Shown: positions 20,834 through 33,674, counted from the stretch's first letter. The stretch: 64,000 nt of DNA from Actinomortierella ambigua (GCA_016098155.1 JAAAJB010000064.1:1-64000), one strand, 5' to 3'. The notes: a model not told the origin generated them from the sequence alone. Translations and numbers: made by a program.

Positions 20834-21641
20834 CAGTGTATGTTTAAGTTTATCCACAATTCGGGTTTTATCTCTCTCCCTCTTTTCCCTCGGCTGTATG
20901 TCAAACTGTGTGTGTTTTGCTTTGCGTGTCTCAATTGGTGCATGCGCGGCTGTCAAGGGCGCTTGTCGTTTGTTTTCTTGTATTTCGTACTGTCTGACTC
21001 TGAATTATTGGGAAGGAGGTACAGTGCTCATTGATCGATTGGAGTATGTCACATTGAAGGTACACGTTGGACCCGAGTCAGGCTCGAGGGTCTAGCCCCT
21101 CTCCAATAGACAATCGGCGTTCAATTAGAGATGTGACAGTCTTCTTTTAGAGCCGACAGAGGAGAGCGTGTTGCTGAGGGCGTGTGTGCTGATGTGTGTG
21201 AATAATAGTAATATGTGAGGGTATGTCTGTGTGTGTATACAGTCGTGTCGTCGTCGTTGATAGAAGAGTCTGAGGAGAAGGAAGGGCTCAGAGATGTCAA
21301 CAGTGGGAAAGGCGTGCTCAGAGGAACGTCACCCGAGCGGTACTCATTTTTCGGGAGTGAGAGAGAGGAGAAAAGAGTCCCCCCTCTCCATCACTCCCCC
21401 CCTCTTTTCTTTTTTTCTTTTTTTCCTGCCTGTCAAACCTACCTGTCTCTCTCATTCTCTCTCTCTCACCCCCTCCTCCTTCATCCATCCTGCAACCATC
21501 CCGCTGTTGTCTATCTTGTAGCCATTGGACCATCTCTCACTCTCACTCTCTCTCACTCTCTCTCTCTCTCTCTCTCTCGCTATCTCTCTGTCTCTCTATC
21601 TACCTCTCTCACTCTCCTTCTCCACTCGTCCACACGCTACC
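20834..21641. other. Intergenic region with CT-rich tract
   Basis: About 800 bp without a supported gene. A long pyrimidine tract (CT repeats, about 21535-21620) lies immediately upstream of the ATG at 21642. Such tracts are common at fungal 5' ends and may be the promoter or 5' UTR. Confidence 0.6.
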
Positions 21642-22525
21642 ATGGACTGCAACTATTGCCCAGTGTGCTCAAAGCACTTTCATAGCGACTCGGTAAGGAT
21701 CTTGACACGGTTTACACCACCCTATGTACATGTGTGCCTCCATCCTCCTCTTCCTCTTCCTCTTCCTCCTCCTCCCCATCCATCCCTCCTCCTTTTCCTC
21801 CTCCTCCTCCTCATTCTCCAGTGATATTTTTTGCTAACACCCCTTGGATGCTCTTTATTTTGGTTGTTTGCTGTGTCTTTTTATGGTTTTTCTTTCTTTT
21901 TGGCTCTCCTGTGGTCTTACTTTGGTGCCGGAATGACATGGGTTTATCTATCCACCAGCAGTCGAGCCTTTACTGCTCCGACGCCTGTCGAAAGGCCGAT
22001 GCTCTTGCCTGTTGTGTGTTCCATGACTGCAAGCATCCGGACGTGTCAGAGGTCCATGACCATTTAACATTCTGTCACCACCATCGTCCAGCGATCCGAA
22101 TCCCTTTTCTTCCAGTAGCTGCTCCAGCATCTGTCTCTCCTCGACAGCACCAGCACCAGCACCAGCACCAGCGAAACCAGACCCATTTCTCTCCGCAGCA
22201 CCAGCACCAACAACTGTACCAGCATCAACAACTGGCCCCGGCCCAAGACGCCTGGATGCACTTTTTCCAGAACCAATTCCATCAGCATCACCCACAATCC
22301 CATCAGTACCAGGCTCCTAGACACACTGGTTCCTTCACCCATGGTAACTCTTCCCCAGCTGGCACCTCTACTGCGAGCTCCCATTGCCACACCACCAGGC
22401 CCAACAACGACAAGAACGCGCCTGCTCTGGGCCACCATATGAATCGCTCGTCTCTCAGTTCGATGCAAGCCCTTTCCTCGCCCTCGCTTGACCTCTTGCC
22501 TACGCGACAGCCATTGCTGCAGCCC

Positions 22526-22568
<43 letters not shown>

Positions 22569-23791
22569 CGCTATCGGATCCGAGCCTGAGTCTGTTGGGT
22601 CTTGGTCAGAATCAGAGGGCCACAGCCAATCAGCAGTCGCCTTGGGAACGGGTGAACATGACCCTGCCAGGAGAGGCCCAAGGCGATGATGGTGGACATC
22701 ATCCACGGGCCTCTTCTTGGAAGAAAGACCCTGCTCATCGTGAGAACCCCAGCTTCTTTTCTGGCGGCCCTTTCTCGCTGCCAGGTTTGCCACCCATCAT
22801 GACTGAGCCCCATCTGAAAGCTACCCTGCGCACAAGCCAACGTGACACTGTTGCGATTGCTGCCGAGGAGAACGATGCCATTTGCACTACGCCATGCATC
22901 GTCCGTAAGAACAAGGCCCTTCCTCCTCCAACATTGTCGCCGATCCTGCCTACCGTCATCTCGAACCCTGCCTCGCTCGTTCCGTCCTCGGAGACAGCCG
23001 ATGATGATGATAACAGCAGCCTGTCCAGCTGGTCCTCCGTTGAATCGGCCTGGTCCTCCAGCGCCTCTTCAGACGTTGATTGCCATGGCTGGCCCCGAAT
23101 GGACAGGTACTTTTTCCCTGACCATTGCTGTCGCACGGCCAACTGCTATTCCAAATCAGCAGTAGCCAAAGCTTCCACTCACCCCTTCGAGCTGGACGTG
23201 GTGGCAATGGAGGCAAAAGGACGAAAGAATGATCGTCTGGAGGAGGAAGAAGGTGATGGACCTACACCAACGCTGCCGTCGCTGCCACGGTCGGCCAAGG
23301 AGCGTCGCAGATCATTTGGGTCCGAGCTGCCACCGCCGACCAAGGTCTGTCAGCATTTGCGGGGGAATGACCCGGCTGGCACGCATCTGAGTGCGCTCTC
23401 AGACTCAATCTGGGGCGTCGGCTGGCACCAGGTCCAGCCCTTACCTCCTTGTTTCGTCGCCTGCATGCAACAACAACATACCGCTTCGGGGGCCACGACC
23501 AAAGGCGGTAGCACCAAGGGAGGCAGCCACCACTACAAGAAGACCCTTTCCACCAATGGTTGCTGCAAGGGTGGCGATAACCATGTAGTTGTTGCTTCTA
23601 CTGCTGGCGCTGCTATTCCTGGAGCCATCAATGGCACGGCATCGAGTCGCCGGGGATCTGGTGGCAACCAGGCTTCGAACAAGAAGGGTGGCAAGAAGCA
23701 TGCAAAGGCCACTGCCGAGACTTCGTCGGCCAAGACACTGCTAGCAGCGACGATGTGTCGCCTGCCTCGTAGTCTGCAATTTATTGAATGA
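21642..23791 (+). CDS. Ecl1-family-like zinc-binding protein with long Gln/His/Ser-rich tail
   Basis: Exon 1 is 21642-21692 (17 codons) and exon 2 runs from 21959 (or 21962) to 23791, giving about 627 residues. Joined, the N-terminus carries Cys3, Cys6, Cys9 and, after the splice, YCSDAC (Cys23, Cys27). This spaced cysteine pattern is that of the Ecl1 'life-span regulatory factor' family, small zinc-binding proteins that extend chronological lifespan in yeasts. Known Ecl1 proteins are mostly below about 200 residues; this one adds around 570 residues of His/Gln-, Ser- and Thr-rich sequence with a polyglutamine run. The acceptor is a tandem CAGCAG, so a one-glutamine choice is possible. The frame also stays open through the intron, so a naive gene call would start inside it. 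Function beyond zinc binding is inferred. Confidence 0.72.
22528..22567 (+). repeat. CAG repeat coding polyglutamine
   Basis: About 13 consecutive CAG codons in the Ecl1-like gene; nearly pure, so probably length-variable between strains. Confidence 0.95.
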
Positions 23792-24189
23792 GCTTGCTAT
23801 TTCGTATCATAAAAGAGTCAATCGTTTCAACCATACACAGCATGTCATCAGAACGCAAGGCACTTTTTTAGGCTGCGTGTGTGGAGGGAGGGGGAAGATG
23901 ATGCATGTAGCAAAAATAGCTCATTCATGCTTTGTCTTTTTCATCATTCGTCTTACTCAACCTACCAGTCTGCACCCATTCTCCCCCTTTCTCTCCGTCA
24001 TACAGCTCTCTCTCTCTCTCTATACTCACACACATACTCTCTGTCTCTCTTACCGGCTCGCCCTTTTACACACACACACTCTCTCTCCCCTCCTCTCTCT
24101 CTCTCCGTGTGTCTCCTGTTCTCCTTGAAACTGACTGAGAGAGAACACACCAGCATTATTGAACATACCAGCTCTGTGGGTCTGCAATA
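23792..24189. other. Intergenic region with CT and CA microsatellites
   Basis: Pyrimidine repeats at about 24006-24110 precede the GH20 gene. No gene is seen. Confidence 0.6.
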
Positions 24190-27100
24190 ATGTCGTTCCT
24201 CTCTTCTTCGCCCTCCCACCGGTACGCAGCTGTGGAGCTGCATGAATCTGATTCAGACATGGATGAGCAACAGCGCGACGCCGCCATTCAGGTAATTGTC
24301 TCCCCGCTTTCCCACGCGTCTCTGTGTAAACTGCAAAACAATAGTGTTCACCTTGGGTGCTGCTTAAACTCTGTCCCGCTACTCGCTTACCATGCACCAT
24401 GTTGGGGGGTGTGCGTGTGCTACATAGACTGCAAAGGGTGTGGCAGGTACTGGACGCTCGGGTCAGTCGCTCGTGCATCGAGGAGCGTCTGCGTCTCCGC
24501 CTGAATCCCCACTCTTGTCACCAGAGGACAATCCATCCTCCCCTGCTGCTACACGCAAGCGCATGAGGAAGAAAAGTATCTTGGACAGACACTGCCATCG
24601 CTTCTGGAAGGGCTATGTCTTGTGCATCGCTCTGGCTTTCATAGTTTCTATCATCGCCGTCCTACTCATCGTGCAACCATGGTCCACCAGAAAGAGTAAG
24701 TGTGGCGAGTGCGCGTGTGCACGAGAGAGGGTCTTGAGCAAGGGCCAACAATGGAAGAATAGTCAGGGGGCAAGGGGGGGGATGATGATGATTGATGATG
24801 TTGTGACATGAGATCGTGCCCTGACCGTTGTGCGACACATGAATGCACGCCCTTCGGCTATATGCTTCCTGCACATCCACATTACCTTACCACACCGCCT
24901 CCCCTTCTACCACCACCTCACTGCACCACACCACACTACACTACACCACACTACACTCCACACTCCCCCTCCCCTCCCCCTATCGCCTGTGCATTCATTC
25001 CAACCATTACAAAAATAGGGTCTGCACCACTCGACAATGAGTCTGTCAAGAAAGTACCAGCCAATCAGCCTCTCTGGCCTATCCCAAAGAAGTTCTCCTT
25101 TGGCAACGACAACGTTGTCCTGAAGGATGACTTTTCTATCCAGCTCACTCCACCAACCACCTCCACTCCACTCTTGGATAAGGCCTTCACCCGTTACATC
25201 AGAATCTTGCGCGGCAAGCTTAACCATACATCCACGCCAGACTCGTGGAGGTCTCCGCCGCTTCCTCAGCCTGCTGCTGGTGAGCAGCACTCTATGCTTG
25301 CCAAGCTGTCCATTGAGGTCGAGGATCCTCATGCGAGCCTTGCGTACGGTATGGACGAATCGTACACTCTATCAATCCATGCTGCCCCGCGTCCTGCTCC
25401 AGAGACGACCGGAGAAACACCTTCATCGGCCGCCGCCGCTGCTACGGCCACGTTGACCGCCAATACGCAATGGGGTGTCTTACGCGGACTGGATACATTT
25501 GTTCAGCTCGTGCATCCGACAGATCCGTCGGACTCGCTGCAAAACCCGGCTTCTGAAGCTCTGCCTACACTGGGCATCGCCAATATTCCGTGGACGATTG
25601 AAGACAAGCCCCAGTACGCCCACCGAGGGCTGATGCTGGACACGTCGCGGAATTACTACCCGGTCAAGGATATCCTTCGGACACTGGATGCGATGGCGGT
25701 CGTCAAGTTGAATGTGTTTCATTGGCATGTTCTCGACCAGCAATACTATCCATTGGTGTCCAAGGCTTTCCTTGAGCTGACCCAGTATGGAGCAGAGGCG
25801 CCAGATCGGGTTTACACACCGGACGATGTAGCCCACATTGTTCAGTACGGCGAGGAGGTAATTTTTTTCTTTGTTGTTTCGTGTTTTTACGAAACTTTTT
25901 TTTTCTTGTAATACGTCAGTGCATTTTGATGTGTACGTCGTTTTGAAATTCTAACGGTTGCTTTGATTCTATTTTTTTTTTCATAATCGCACTTCTCCCC
26001 TCCCCTCGTCTCTCCTTCCTTCCCCCCCCCCCTTTTTTTTGGTTGCCGTCTTTAATTAGCGCGGCATCCGAGTTTTACCAGAGTTTGATGCACCAGGCCA
26101 CGCCGCCAGCTGGGGAAGGGCTTTCCCAAACATCACGGTGTGTCTGGATGCGCAACCGCATCAGAGCTATGCTGCAGAGCCACCAGCGGGTCAACTGAAC
26201 CCGTTGGAGCCGTTTACATACAAGGTTCTCTATACGTTGATCGGGGAATGGGCCGCCCAGTTCCCAGACAACCAAGCCCACACCGGTGGAGATGAGGTCA
26301 ACTTCAACTGCTGGAAGACAAACATTCACCTTCGCAACTATATTCGCCATGCGAGTCGGCGCAAAGAGTATGCGGATCAGTTGGTGGATAAGCTTCGTCA
26401 GGAGTATGATGAGCCCGGACTGGTGGAGTTGGTGAGAGATGGTGGAGGCGACAGTTCGTCCTCCTCTCGCACCTTTGGACTAGGGGGCCAGTCAGGAGAG
26501 GATCAACTGCTAGAGTTCTTTCTCAGTCGACTGTTCAAGATGTATGAAGGTAAGATTATGGAGGTTGAGGGAACTTTTTCTTTACTAGGATGTGTTGAGT
26601 GGACAAAAGATGAAGGTGATATAGAGCTAGGACGTTATTTGAGCTTGATGCTCACTTTGTGTTTCTGTTGATCCTCTGATAGAGCGAGGCAAGACGCCGA
26701 TTGTATGGGAAGAGATGGCTCTTGAGCACGACGTGAACCTTCCGAAAAGTGCAATCGTCCAAGTGTGGAAGAATGCTGCCAACGCGAGAAGAGGTAAGGA
26801 CAAAAAAAAAAATCGAAACCGTAACCTTAATTGTCCACGTGCAGAGCAACAGGCGTGTACATGATTCTCATACAGGTTTGTTTTACTCTTGTGTTTTTTT
26901 TTCCGATGCTTCTAGTGATCGAAAAAGGCCATCCCGTTATTCTATCGAGTGGAGAGTACTGGTACCTGGACTGTGGACACGGCCAGTGGCTCATTGGCGG
27001 TCAAGGTCAGAGCTGGTGCCCGTATTCAAGCTGGCAGCGAAGTAAGTTGAAACTCCGAGCGCCCAGAGCTGGGTGTTTTGCCACCAATCTCTTGACCTAG

Positions 27101-27539
27101 CTAGCTCAGTCATCATTCCACCGCACTGATCGCCCATGTTTTTTTTTTCCTTTTCGTGTTGATTCCATCGTTCCCATCACATTGTCGTCATGCCCCTCGA
27201 ACCATGGCTGCTCACACATATACAACTACAGTGTACTCGTATAGTCTGACGGAAGGGCTGTCGGCAGAACAGCAAAAGCAAGTGTATGGCGGAGAGGTAT
27301 GCATGTGGTCTGAACAGACAGACACGCATAATCTCGATCCGAGCCTTTGGCCACGGTCTGCGGCGGCAGCGGAGATTTTATGGAGTGGATCACAAGACGT
27401 CGAAGGTCATGATCGACCGTTACTGCACGCTGCGAAACGGCTGCCCGCTATCCGGCAACGACTGATTGATCTGGGAGTTGCGCCTGCGCCCATTTATCCA
27501 TCCTGGTGTGCCAAGCACCCCGAAGGATGTCTTGTGTAA
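24190..27539 (+). CDS. Beta-N-acetylhexosaminidase (GH20), predicted type II membrane protein
   Basis: Seven exons: 24190-24291, 24467-24695, 25019-25857, 26060-26549, 26683-26793, 26916-27041, 27232-27539 (734 residues; phases agree). GH20 enzymes remove terminal GlcNAc or GalNAc from chitin oligomers and glycans through a substrate-assisted mechanism. Landmarks: 'YAHRGLMLDTSRNYY', 'KLNVFHWHVLDQQYYPL', 'RVLPEFDAPGHAASW', the catalytic Asp-Glu pair in HTGGDEVNFNCW, and 'TWQRMYSY'-like SWQRMYSYSLTEGL formed only by splicing exons 6 and 7, then GGEVCMWSEQ. Instead of a signal peptide it has a 70-80 residue cytosolic tail with RKRMRKK, then one hydrophobic span (residues about 84-103), so it is probably anchored in the secretory pathway or plasma membrane with the enzyme outside. 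A Gly/Ser insert interrupts the catalytic domain near exon 4's end. The first intron's acceptor (24466) is the least certain. Confidence 0.9.
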
Positions 27540-28347
27540 GCCAGATCAAGGGAGAGGAGAGTGCGAGGGGGGACAGACAGACAGACGGACGGACACGCAG
27601 ACAGACGGTCCGACAGACAGACAGACAGACAGTCAAACAGTCAGAAAAAAAAAGGGAACCAAAAAGTGGATAAATAAAAGTTCCATGTGTTTGCCTTTGC
27701 TGCAACACCTTGCAGCTGTAGGATGTGCCGCACCCTCACCCCCCTGTCTGTCTCTTTTTTTTTCTCTCTCTTTCACTCTCTCTCTCCTCCCGATCGAAAT
27801 GCTCACCTTTTTTTAAAAGAATAAAAGATAAATTTGGTATATTTTAGTACTCCACATAGTCGACAAACAAGTGCAGCCGATGATGGGGGGTCACATCGTG
27901 AACACAAGGTTCACCAGATTGTGTTGGGATAGCTCTGAAAGGGGAAGGGGTAGTGGTGGAGGCACAAAAAAAAAGAAAAGAAGAAAGAGAAGAAAAACGA
28001 GACCAAGGGTCCATGTCCATCGCTTGTAGAGCTCCATTTCGTCAGCCGTGTCGCTCGCTGTACCGGGTCCAACAACCGTTTCTGTGCCTTGTTGTTCGTA
28101 CAGTATCTCTCTCTTTCTCTCCTTTGCAACATATCTCCTTTCTTTTCTCTGTCTGTGTCTCTTGTCTCTCTGTCTCTCACCAACTCACTCACTCACTCAG
28201 TCACTCGCTTGCTCTCCCCTCCTCTCCTTCGTTCTCCATACTCCATACTTGCTTCGTCCACGTCCAACCTCATCACTCATTCTCACTTATCCCTTTCCTT
28301 CCATCTCATCCTGGCATTGAGGGGTCCACCATTACGCTCGCTCATCC
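27540..28347. other. Intergenic region between GH20 and hydrolase genes
   Basis: Holds a GACA satellite and CT-rich tracts (27755-27790, 28100-28210). No gene is supported; open frames here are repeat-driven. Confidence 0.55.
27575..27641. repeat. GACA tetranucleotide microsatellite
   Basis: Imperfect GACA/GACG units directly after the GH20 stop codon, in its probable 3' UTR. Confidence 0.9.
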
Positions 28348-31300
28348 ATGCCGTCCTCTCGGTTATCGTCATTCTTCTTGACCGACAGGCTCATTGCCTC
28401 CCATCCACAAAAGAAGCACACCAGTTCAACGCACCACCATAACCACAACCACCCCTCACATGAAAACGGCGATCAGGAACCGCCACCTCCACCAGACGAT
28501 GGCAGCGATGGAGGTGGCGCTGGTGACAATGCACCTCAGCGTCGACATTGCAATAGCTCGCATCCTATTCCAGCAGACACCATGCCCCATGGGCCATGCC
28601 CTTCGTTGCCAACCACAGCCATAACCACCACCACCACTACCACCGCAACCGCCAGTTTTCATGGCATATCGCCCTCTTCTACCTCGGCCTCACTATCCAA
28701 AAGTCGAGCCTCCTCGACCCTCTCAGTCGTGTTACCGTGTAAAAGGACAGGCCTTTCTACAACGACGACTCTGGGCCCATATTCGACCACGTCCCCTCGC
28801 GCCTCAACGGACTTGCTCTCTCCTTCCTCGCCACCAGCACCACCACCGTCAATACCAGCAACTGCATCATCGTCACCATCACCGTCGTCATCTTCAGCAC
28901 CAGCAGCAAAAACAACAACAACAACAACAACAACGGCAGGGTCTGCAGCTCCGAAACACCGCCCTAAGCAATTGCAGATCGCCCCGCGGCCACGCGACGA
29001 CCCGCAGCGCGCCATTTCTGCGCCGCTCGTGACGGCATTTGCTATGGATTCACTTCTCAAGTCTCCGCAACTCAACCAGCGATGCACGCTGCCTTCTGGG
29101 TAAATTATCCTTTTGGGTGGGAGGGGGGAGGGGCAGTCAGTTACTTGGCATTTTTGATGTGTTTTGTATATACATGTGTACTGTGGATGTGTATGTTCTC
29201 CCTGTAATATTTCATGTTCCTCGACAGTAAAAGAGGACAAAGAACAACAAGATGGTGGTGAGAACGAAAGTTAGAGAGAGAGAGAGACGAAACGTAGCCA
29301 TACTCCACACCCTCCCTCATGCATACCACCACCCATGCAAAGCCGAACAAAGAAATTCAAAACACGCCTTTCTTACCCTTCGAAGCTTGGTGGAGGAGGG
29401 GAGGGGAAGGGTCATCGGATCTCGTTTACTGCTTTTTTACTTCCTCTGTCTCTTGTTTCCCTACTCGACTCTTTTGTGTAAGGGTTTAAAGAAATCTTGT
29501 TTCCCTTTCCTCCAGGAACAATCGTCTCTCTAGACTACCTTCATTACCTTCATTCACCCCCCCCCTCTCCCCCACCATTGCTCTTACTCCCTTTGCCTCC
29601 CCCCCGTACCCCCTGCGTTCCTCTATGCAAGGGCTGTGGAAATAAGATACTCTGACAGGGGAACACGGGAGGGGACGAGGGAAAGAAGAAGAAGAAGAAG
29701 AGAAAAGGAGGTCGGCAGGGTTGGGAGGAGGAGGAAAGAAGTGAAAAGAAATCAACAACAACACACATGCTCTGGTCTCGTCTATTGGTAGTCTATTCTC
29801 CCTTTTTTTTTCTTTGTCGACTGTGGTTTCTTTTCCTCTTCACTTCCAGTCTTTATTTACGCCCGATTTTTTTTACCAACCTACCTACCTACCTACGTAG
29901 ACGCGTTGTATCGTATGCGGTCTGTGGAGCCAAGCAAGGCAAGCCCGTCGTGTACTTTTACGGTCTCGGAGGATCGAGGCGCCAGTTGGCGCTATTGCAC
30001 GCGCAGGCGCTGCGGCTCGGCCTTCGCGTGTACTGCATGGATCGACCCGGCACTGGACACACACAGATCTTGAATAAGAAGCAACGGGGGGCATTGCGAG
30101 AACGTGCCCAGGCGAGGATGAAGGCGTCTTCACCACCACAGGATGGTGAAGAAGAACAGGAGGAGGAAGGGGAGCAGGTACATCAGCGGCAGGAAGGACC
30201 GGCCACGGAAGCTAATCATGCTACCACCACCGCGACCGATTCAAAGAAGAAGCTCCGGCGGAGTCGGAGTAGGAACACCAGCAACCATAGTAGCCGGATA
30301 GCAGGGTTCGCGTCGAGTCTTTTCTTCTCCTCTTCTTCCTCTCCTTCCTCGTCCTCTTCTTCCTCCTCATCCTCGTCTTCGTCGTCTTCGTCCTCGGCTG
30401 GGAGTTCTTCCTCACAACACCAACATGCACAGCAGCAAACACTGCCTCTTACCAACGCTGTCCTTGAAAGGATTGACGAGGTGTGCCACGAGGTGATCGA
30501 CTGGTTGGACATGGTGGTGGACAACAAGCAAGGGAGCAACAACAACAACAAGAATAAGACGGAGGGCGATCTTGCCGCAAAACCGCCGACAAAAGTAAGC
30601 CTGATGAGTCACTCGTGCGGCGTCTATTATGTGATGCGGATGCTAGCTCTGTATCCGGACCGGATCAAGGGCGGTCCAGTGTGCCTACTGACGCCCTGGG
30701 TACCCTTTAACGAGTGCCCGACCACGACGAGCAATACCTTCAAGGCTGTCCGCTATGTTCCACGTGGTACTGAAAGACAAAAAAGAAGTTTCCTGGCGGT
30801 CAAATGTTGCACATGGGTTACAATGTATATTGCAACGATTGTACTACTCTCAACTGACACATGCTCTTTTGGTTTATGCTCTTTTTTTTTCTCATGACGT
30901 GTGAATGTTTCTTTCCTGTTGTTGTTTACCTTTTTTAGGGCTAGTGTGGGCGTTCACGTCCTCGTTCAACCATCTGGGATCGGCGTTGCTCCCCGCAACC
31001 AACGCCCTTTCCGACTCGATTGCAGCGACAGCCAACATGATTGGCGAGTCTACTTCGGCGCCTCCACCAGCCTTCCTGGACCGCCGTCCTGGATCACCCA
31101 TCTCTCCACAATCGCCCATGTCGCCCTTCCCACCCTCCCCTTGTTCATCCGTCATCTTGAATGGCTGTGGAAATAGTGGTAGGAGGAGTCGCAGTCGAAG
31201 CAGTAGTCCCTCCCGGCCCATGTCCCTGTCCTCAACATCGTTGGCGTCTCTCACGTCGTTGGCCATGCCGGCGGCAGCGTTCCCTTCGCCACATCCAACA

Positions 31301-32652
31301 ACGATTCTGCAACATCACGAGGATGGATATTCGACGCCACCGTTTCCAACCACGCCTCGCTTTGCACCCGTGTCGTCGTCATCGTCGAGGGCGGGGGGTC
31401 TGCTGGGTGCTGGACCGTCCTCGTGGAGCGTTGGAGACCTTTTGGAGGATGGACGGTATTCTCCACCATTGCCGCCTTTGCCTGGAGTGGTGTTTAGTAG
31501 TGGCCATCATCATCATCATCCTCACCACCACCATCATCATCATCACCATCCCCACCATCCAAGAGAGATGTCGTCGCCGGCAGCCTTGATGACACCGGAA
31601 AGGAAGGGGCGTGATCATCATAGCAGCAGTGGAGGCAACAATACCAATAATATTAATGGCGATAATAGCAACAATCACCACGGCAGCAACAGCAACAGCA
31701 ACAGCAACAGTAACGGCAACGGCAATAGCACCAATAACAACAACAAGTCCAGTCATCGGTTGTCGTTCCTCTCACTCAACGGCGGTGCAGCGTCTCAGAT
31801 GGTCCGTGACTCGTTCGAGACGGTGTCGTCGACGGTGTCGACTATCACTGGATTTTGTACACGGCGTGTCGGGGGAGGGTCCGAGCGGCGACGGAACAGC
31901 TGTCCAGAAGGGACGAGCGCTGCCACGACGACGACCAACACCAACACCGCCAACAGCAACAGCAACAGCAACAGCAACAGTAGTAGCAGCAGCAACTTGA
32001 TAAACCACCATCATCGGAGGATGGCGATGGCGGTCAGAAAAGAGCAGCGGAAAAAGAAGAAGAAGGAGCAGCAGGAGAAACAAAAGCAGGAGAAGGAAAG
32101 GGAGAAGAGCAGGTCGGTGGATCGACTGCAGATCCCGACGGTGGAGGTTGAACGGCCAAAAGACCCCTTCCTGGAGCCGTTCAAGGAGGCTGTGGAGAAG
32201 GTGGCTCTTCCCGCCATGCTCGAGGATCTGGTAAGATTGATTTTTGAAGACAACACAATATCTCCTCCAACCAGACTACACAGGTCAGACTATACAGGTC
32301 AGACTATATAGGTTGACCACATGCTGAAACGTGAAGCTCATACTCCTTATCCTTTTTTTTTCCTGTGTCATGTCAAACAACATAGAATCACCAACACTCT
32401 CGTGGATACAACCTCGAGATCCAGCTCTGTATCTCGGACGCTGGGTTCACGCTCCCCTCGGTCGCAGTGCCGACCGGTGTCGAAATTCATGCCTACTGTG
32501 GTCACCAGGACAAGATGGTGCCGTTGGAGGCGTCGCGCGAGATGGCGCAAAAGTGTGGGTGGAAAATGCACGAGTTTGTGTATTCGGGCCATGGCGGGCC
32601 GCGGATGCTCATGACGGCACTCGAGGATTTAGCCCTGGCGGACCCCAGTTGA
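28348..32652 (+). CDS. Alpha/beta hydrolase with very large disordered insertions
   Basis: Four exons: 28348-29099, 29901-30766, 30939-32230, 32386-32652, giving 1058 residues with matching phases. The first ~235 residues are Ser/Thr/Pro-rich. The fold starts across the first splice (LPSGRVVSYAVCG), followed by GKPVVYFYGLGGSRRQ (oxyanion region), 'YCMDRPGTGHT', the nucleophile elbow Ser-His-Ser-Cys-Gly (about residue 487), the acid Asp1012 in CGHQDKMVP and the histidine in YSGHGG (1039). Two insertions split the fold: a Ser-rich block after the fourth strand (about 305-435) and about 400 residues of His-, Asn/Ser- and Lys/Glu-rich sequence in the cap position (about 560-950). Substrate unknown; related fungal proteins are generic hydrolases. 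No transmembrane segment is evident in the spliced protein. Three separate long frames are joined here; the splices are supported by fold continuity. Confidence 0.82.
31500..31560 (+). repeat. CAT/CAC repeat coding polyhistidine
   Basis: Near-continuous histidine codons within the insertion of the alpha/beta hydrolase, followed at 31680-31740 and 31935-31990 by AACAGC hexamer repeats coding Asn-Ser. These are typical slippage-grown coding repeats. Confidence 0.9.
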
Positions 32653-33674
32653 AAAAAAAAAATATAGCTGGATTTTGCGCGTCCGCAGAGATTTGACCTG
32701 TGCCTCGTCATACACACACACACACAAACACACTTTCTCTCACTTCTCGTCCTATCTCATACCTCCTCTCTCAAGCTGGCCTAGTTCGAATATAAACTTA
32801 ATTAAAGAAAAAAAAGGTGCGTAAACCAGCGCATTCTACTCCTAAAAGAATAGTTTCTTTTTTATAAACTCAGCGGCGGGGAGTGAAAGGTGCCGAGATC
32901 ATGTGATATGGAGGGTGCCCAACTCTGTACAAATAGATGTTGGCTGATCTCATTTGTTTTGTTTTTTTTTCTTCATCACAATGCCACTTGTAGAAGGCGC
33001 CGGGATCATTACATCCGTTTCCGGCGTACTTGGATAGTTGCGCAAAAAGTTAATCGAGTCGTAGCAGCCCTTCGAAAGACCATTTGGCTTTTTGTTTTTT
33101 GCCATTTGTGCCTCTGGTGATTAGTGGGCCTTGTAGCCCCTGCTTGCTCAATATTACATTTTACTCACAAGAAAGAAAAAAAAAATACTTCGACGGGTGT
33201 GGTCGGGATAGTGTGTGTGAGTGAGTGAGAGCGAGAGACAGAGAGAGACAGCACTGTGAGTGTGTGCGTACGAGCGAGGCCTCATGCTCTATTCTCTACA
33301 CGGATGCCAAACATCGACAACGGCAAACAAGGATCAAGGCAACAAGGTGCTTTTAGGTACCCTCTCTCTATCTCCATCTGCCTTGATCCTCCCTTGCCAC
33401 ACTACCCCCTTGACCATGCTATTGCCAAAGGAGCGGGTAACAGGTTGCTGGCCCCCGATGGACGACATCACACCATCCCCCGTTGTCAAACCATGGGAAC
33501 ACTGCTGCTGCTGTTTATTGGGGTGAAGAGATTGTTTGTGTTACTGCCTGCGATCTTTGTACTCCTCTTCGCGAAGCACTTTGGCTTGGAACACGCATAA
33601 AGTTTAAAGGCAGGAAAGAGGTCTCTTGTCATTCTGCAATCTCTCCATCTTCCACCACAGAAAAACGTCATAAC
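32653..33674. other. Intergenic region, nothing recognised
   Basis: About 1 kb with A/T-rich runs, a CA/GA stretch near 33210-33260 and only short open frames without domains. The right end serves as promoter for LRRC40. Confidence 0.5.

Noticed and set aside
21734..21958. Pro-rich and hydrophobic N-terminus for the Ecl1-like protein
   Set aside because: This open stretch lies between a good GTAAGG donor and a CAG acceptor, and removing it completes the zinc-binding head.
30905..32311. Separate 468-codon gene with hydrophobic start
   Set aside because: Its first residues come from the intron. With the splice at 30766/30939 it continues the alpha/beta hydrolase in phase.
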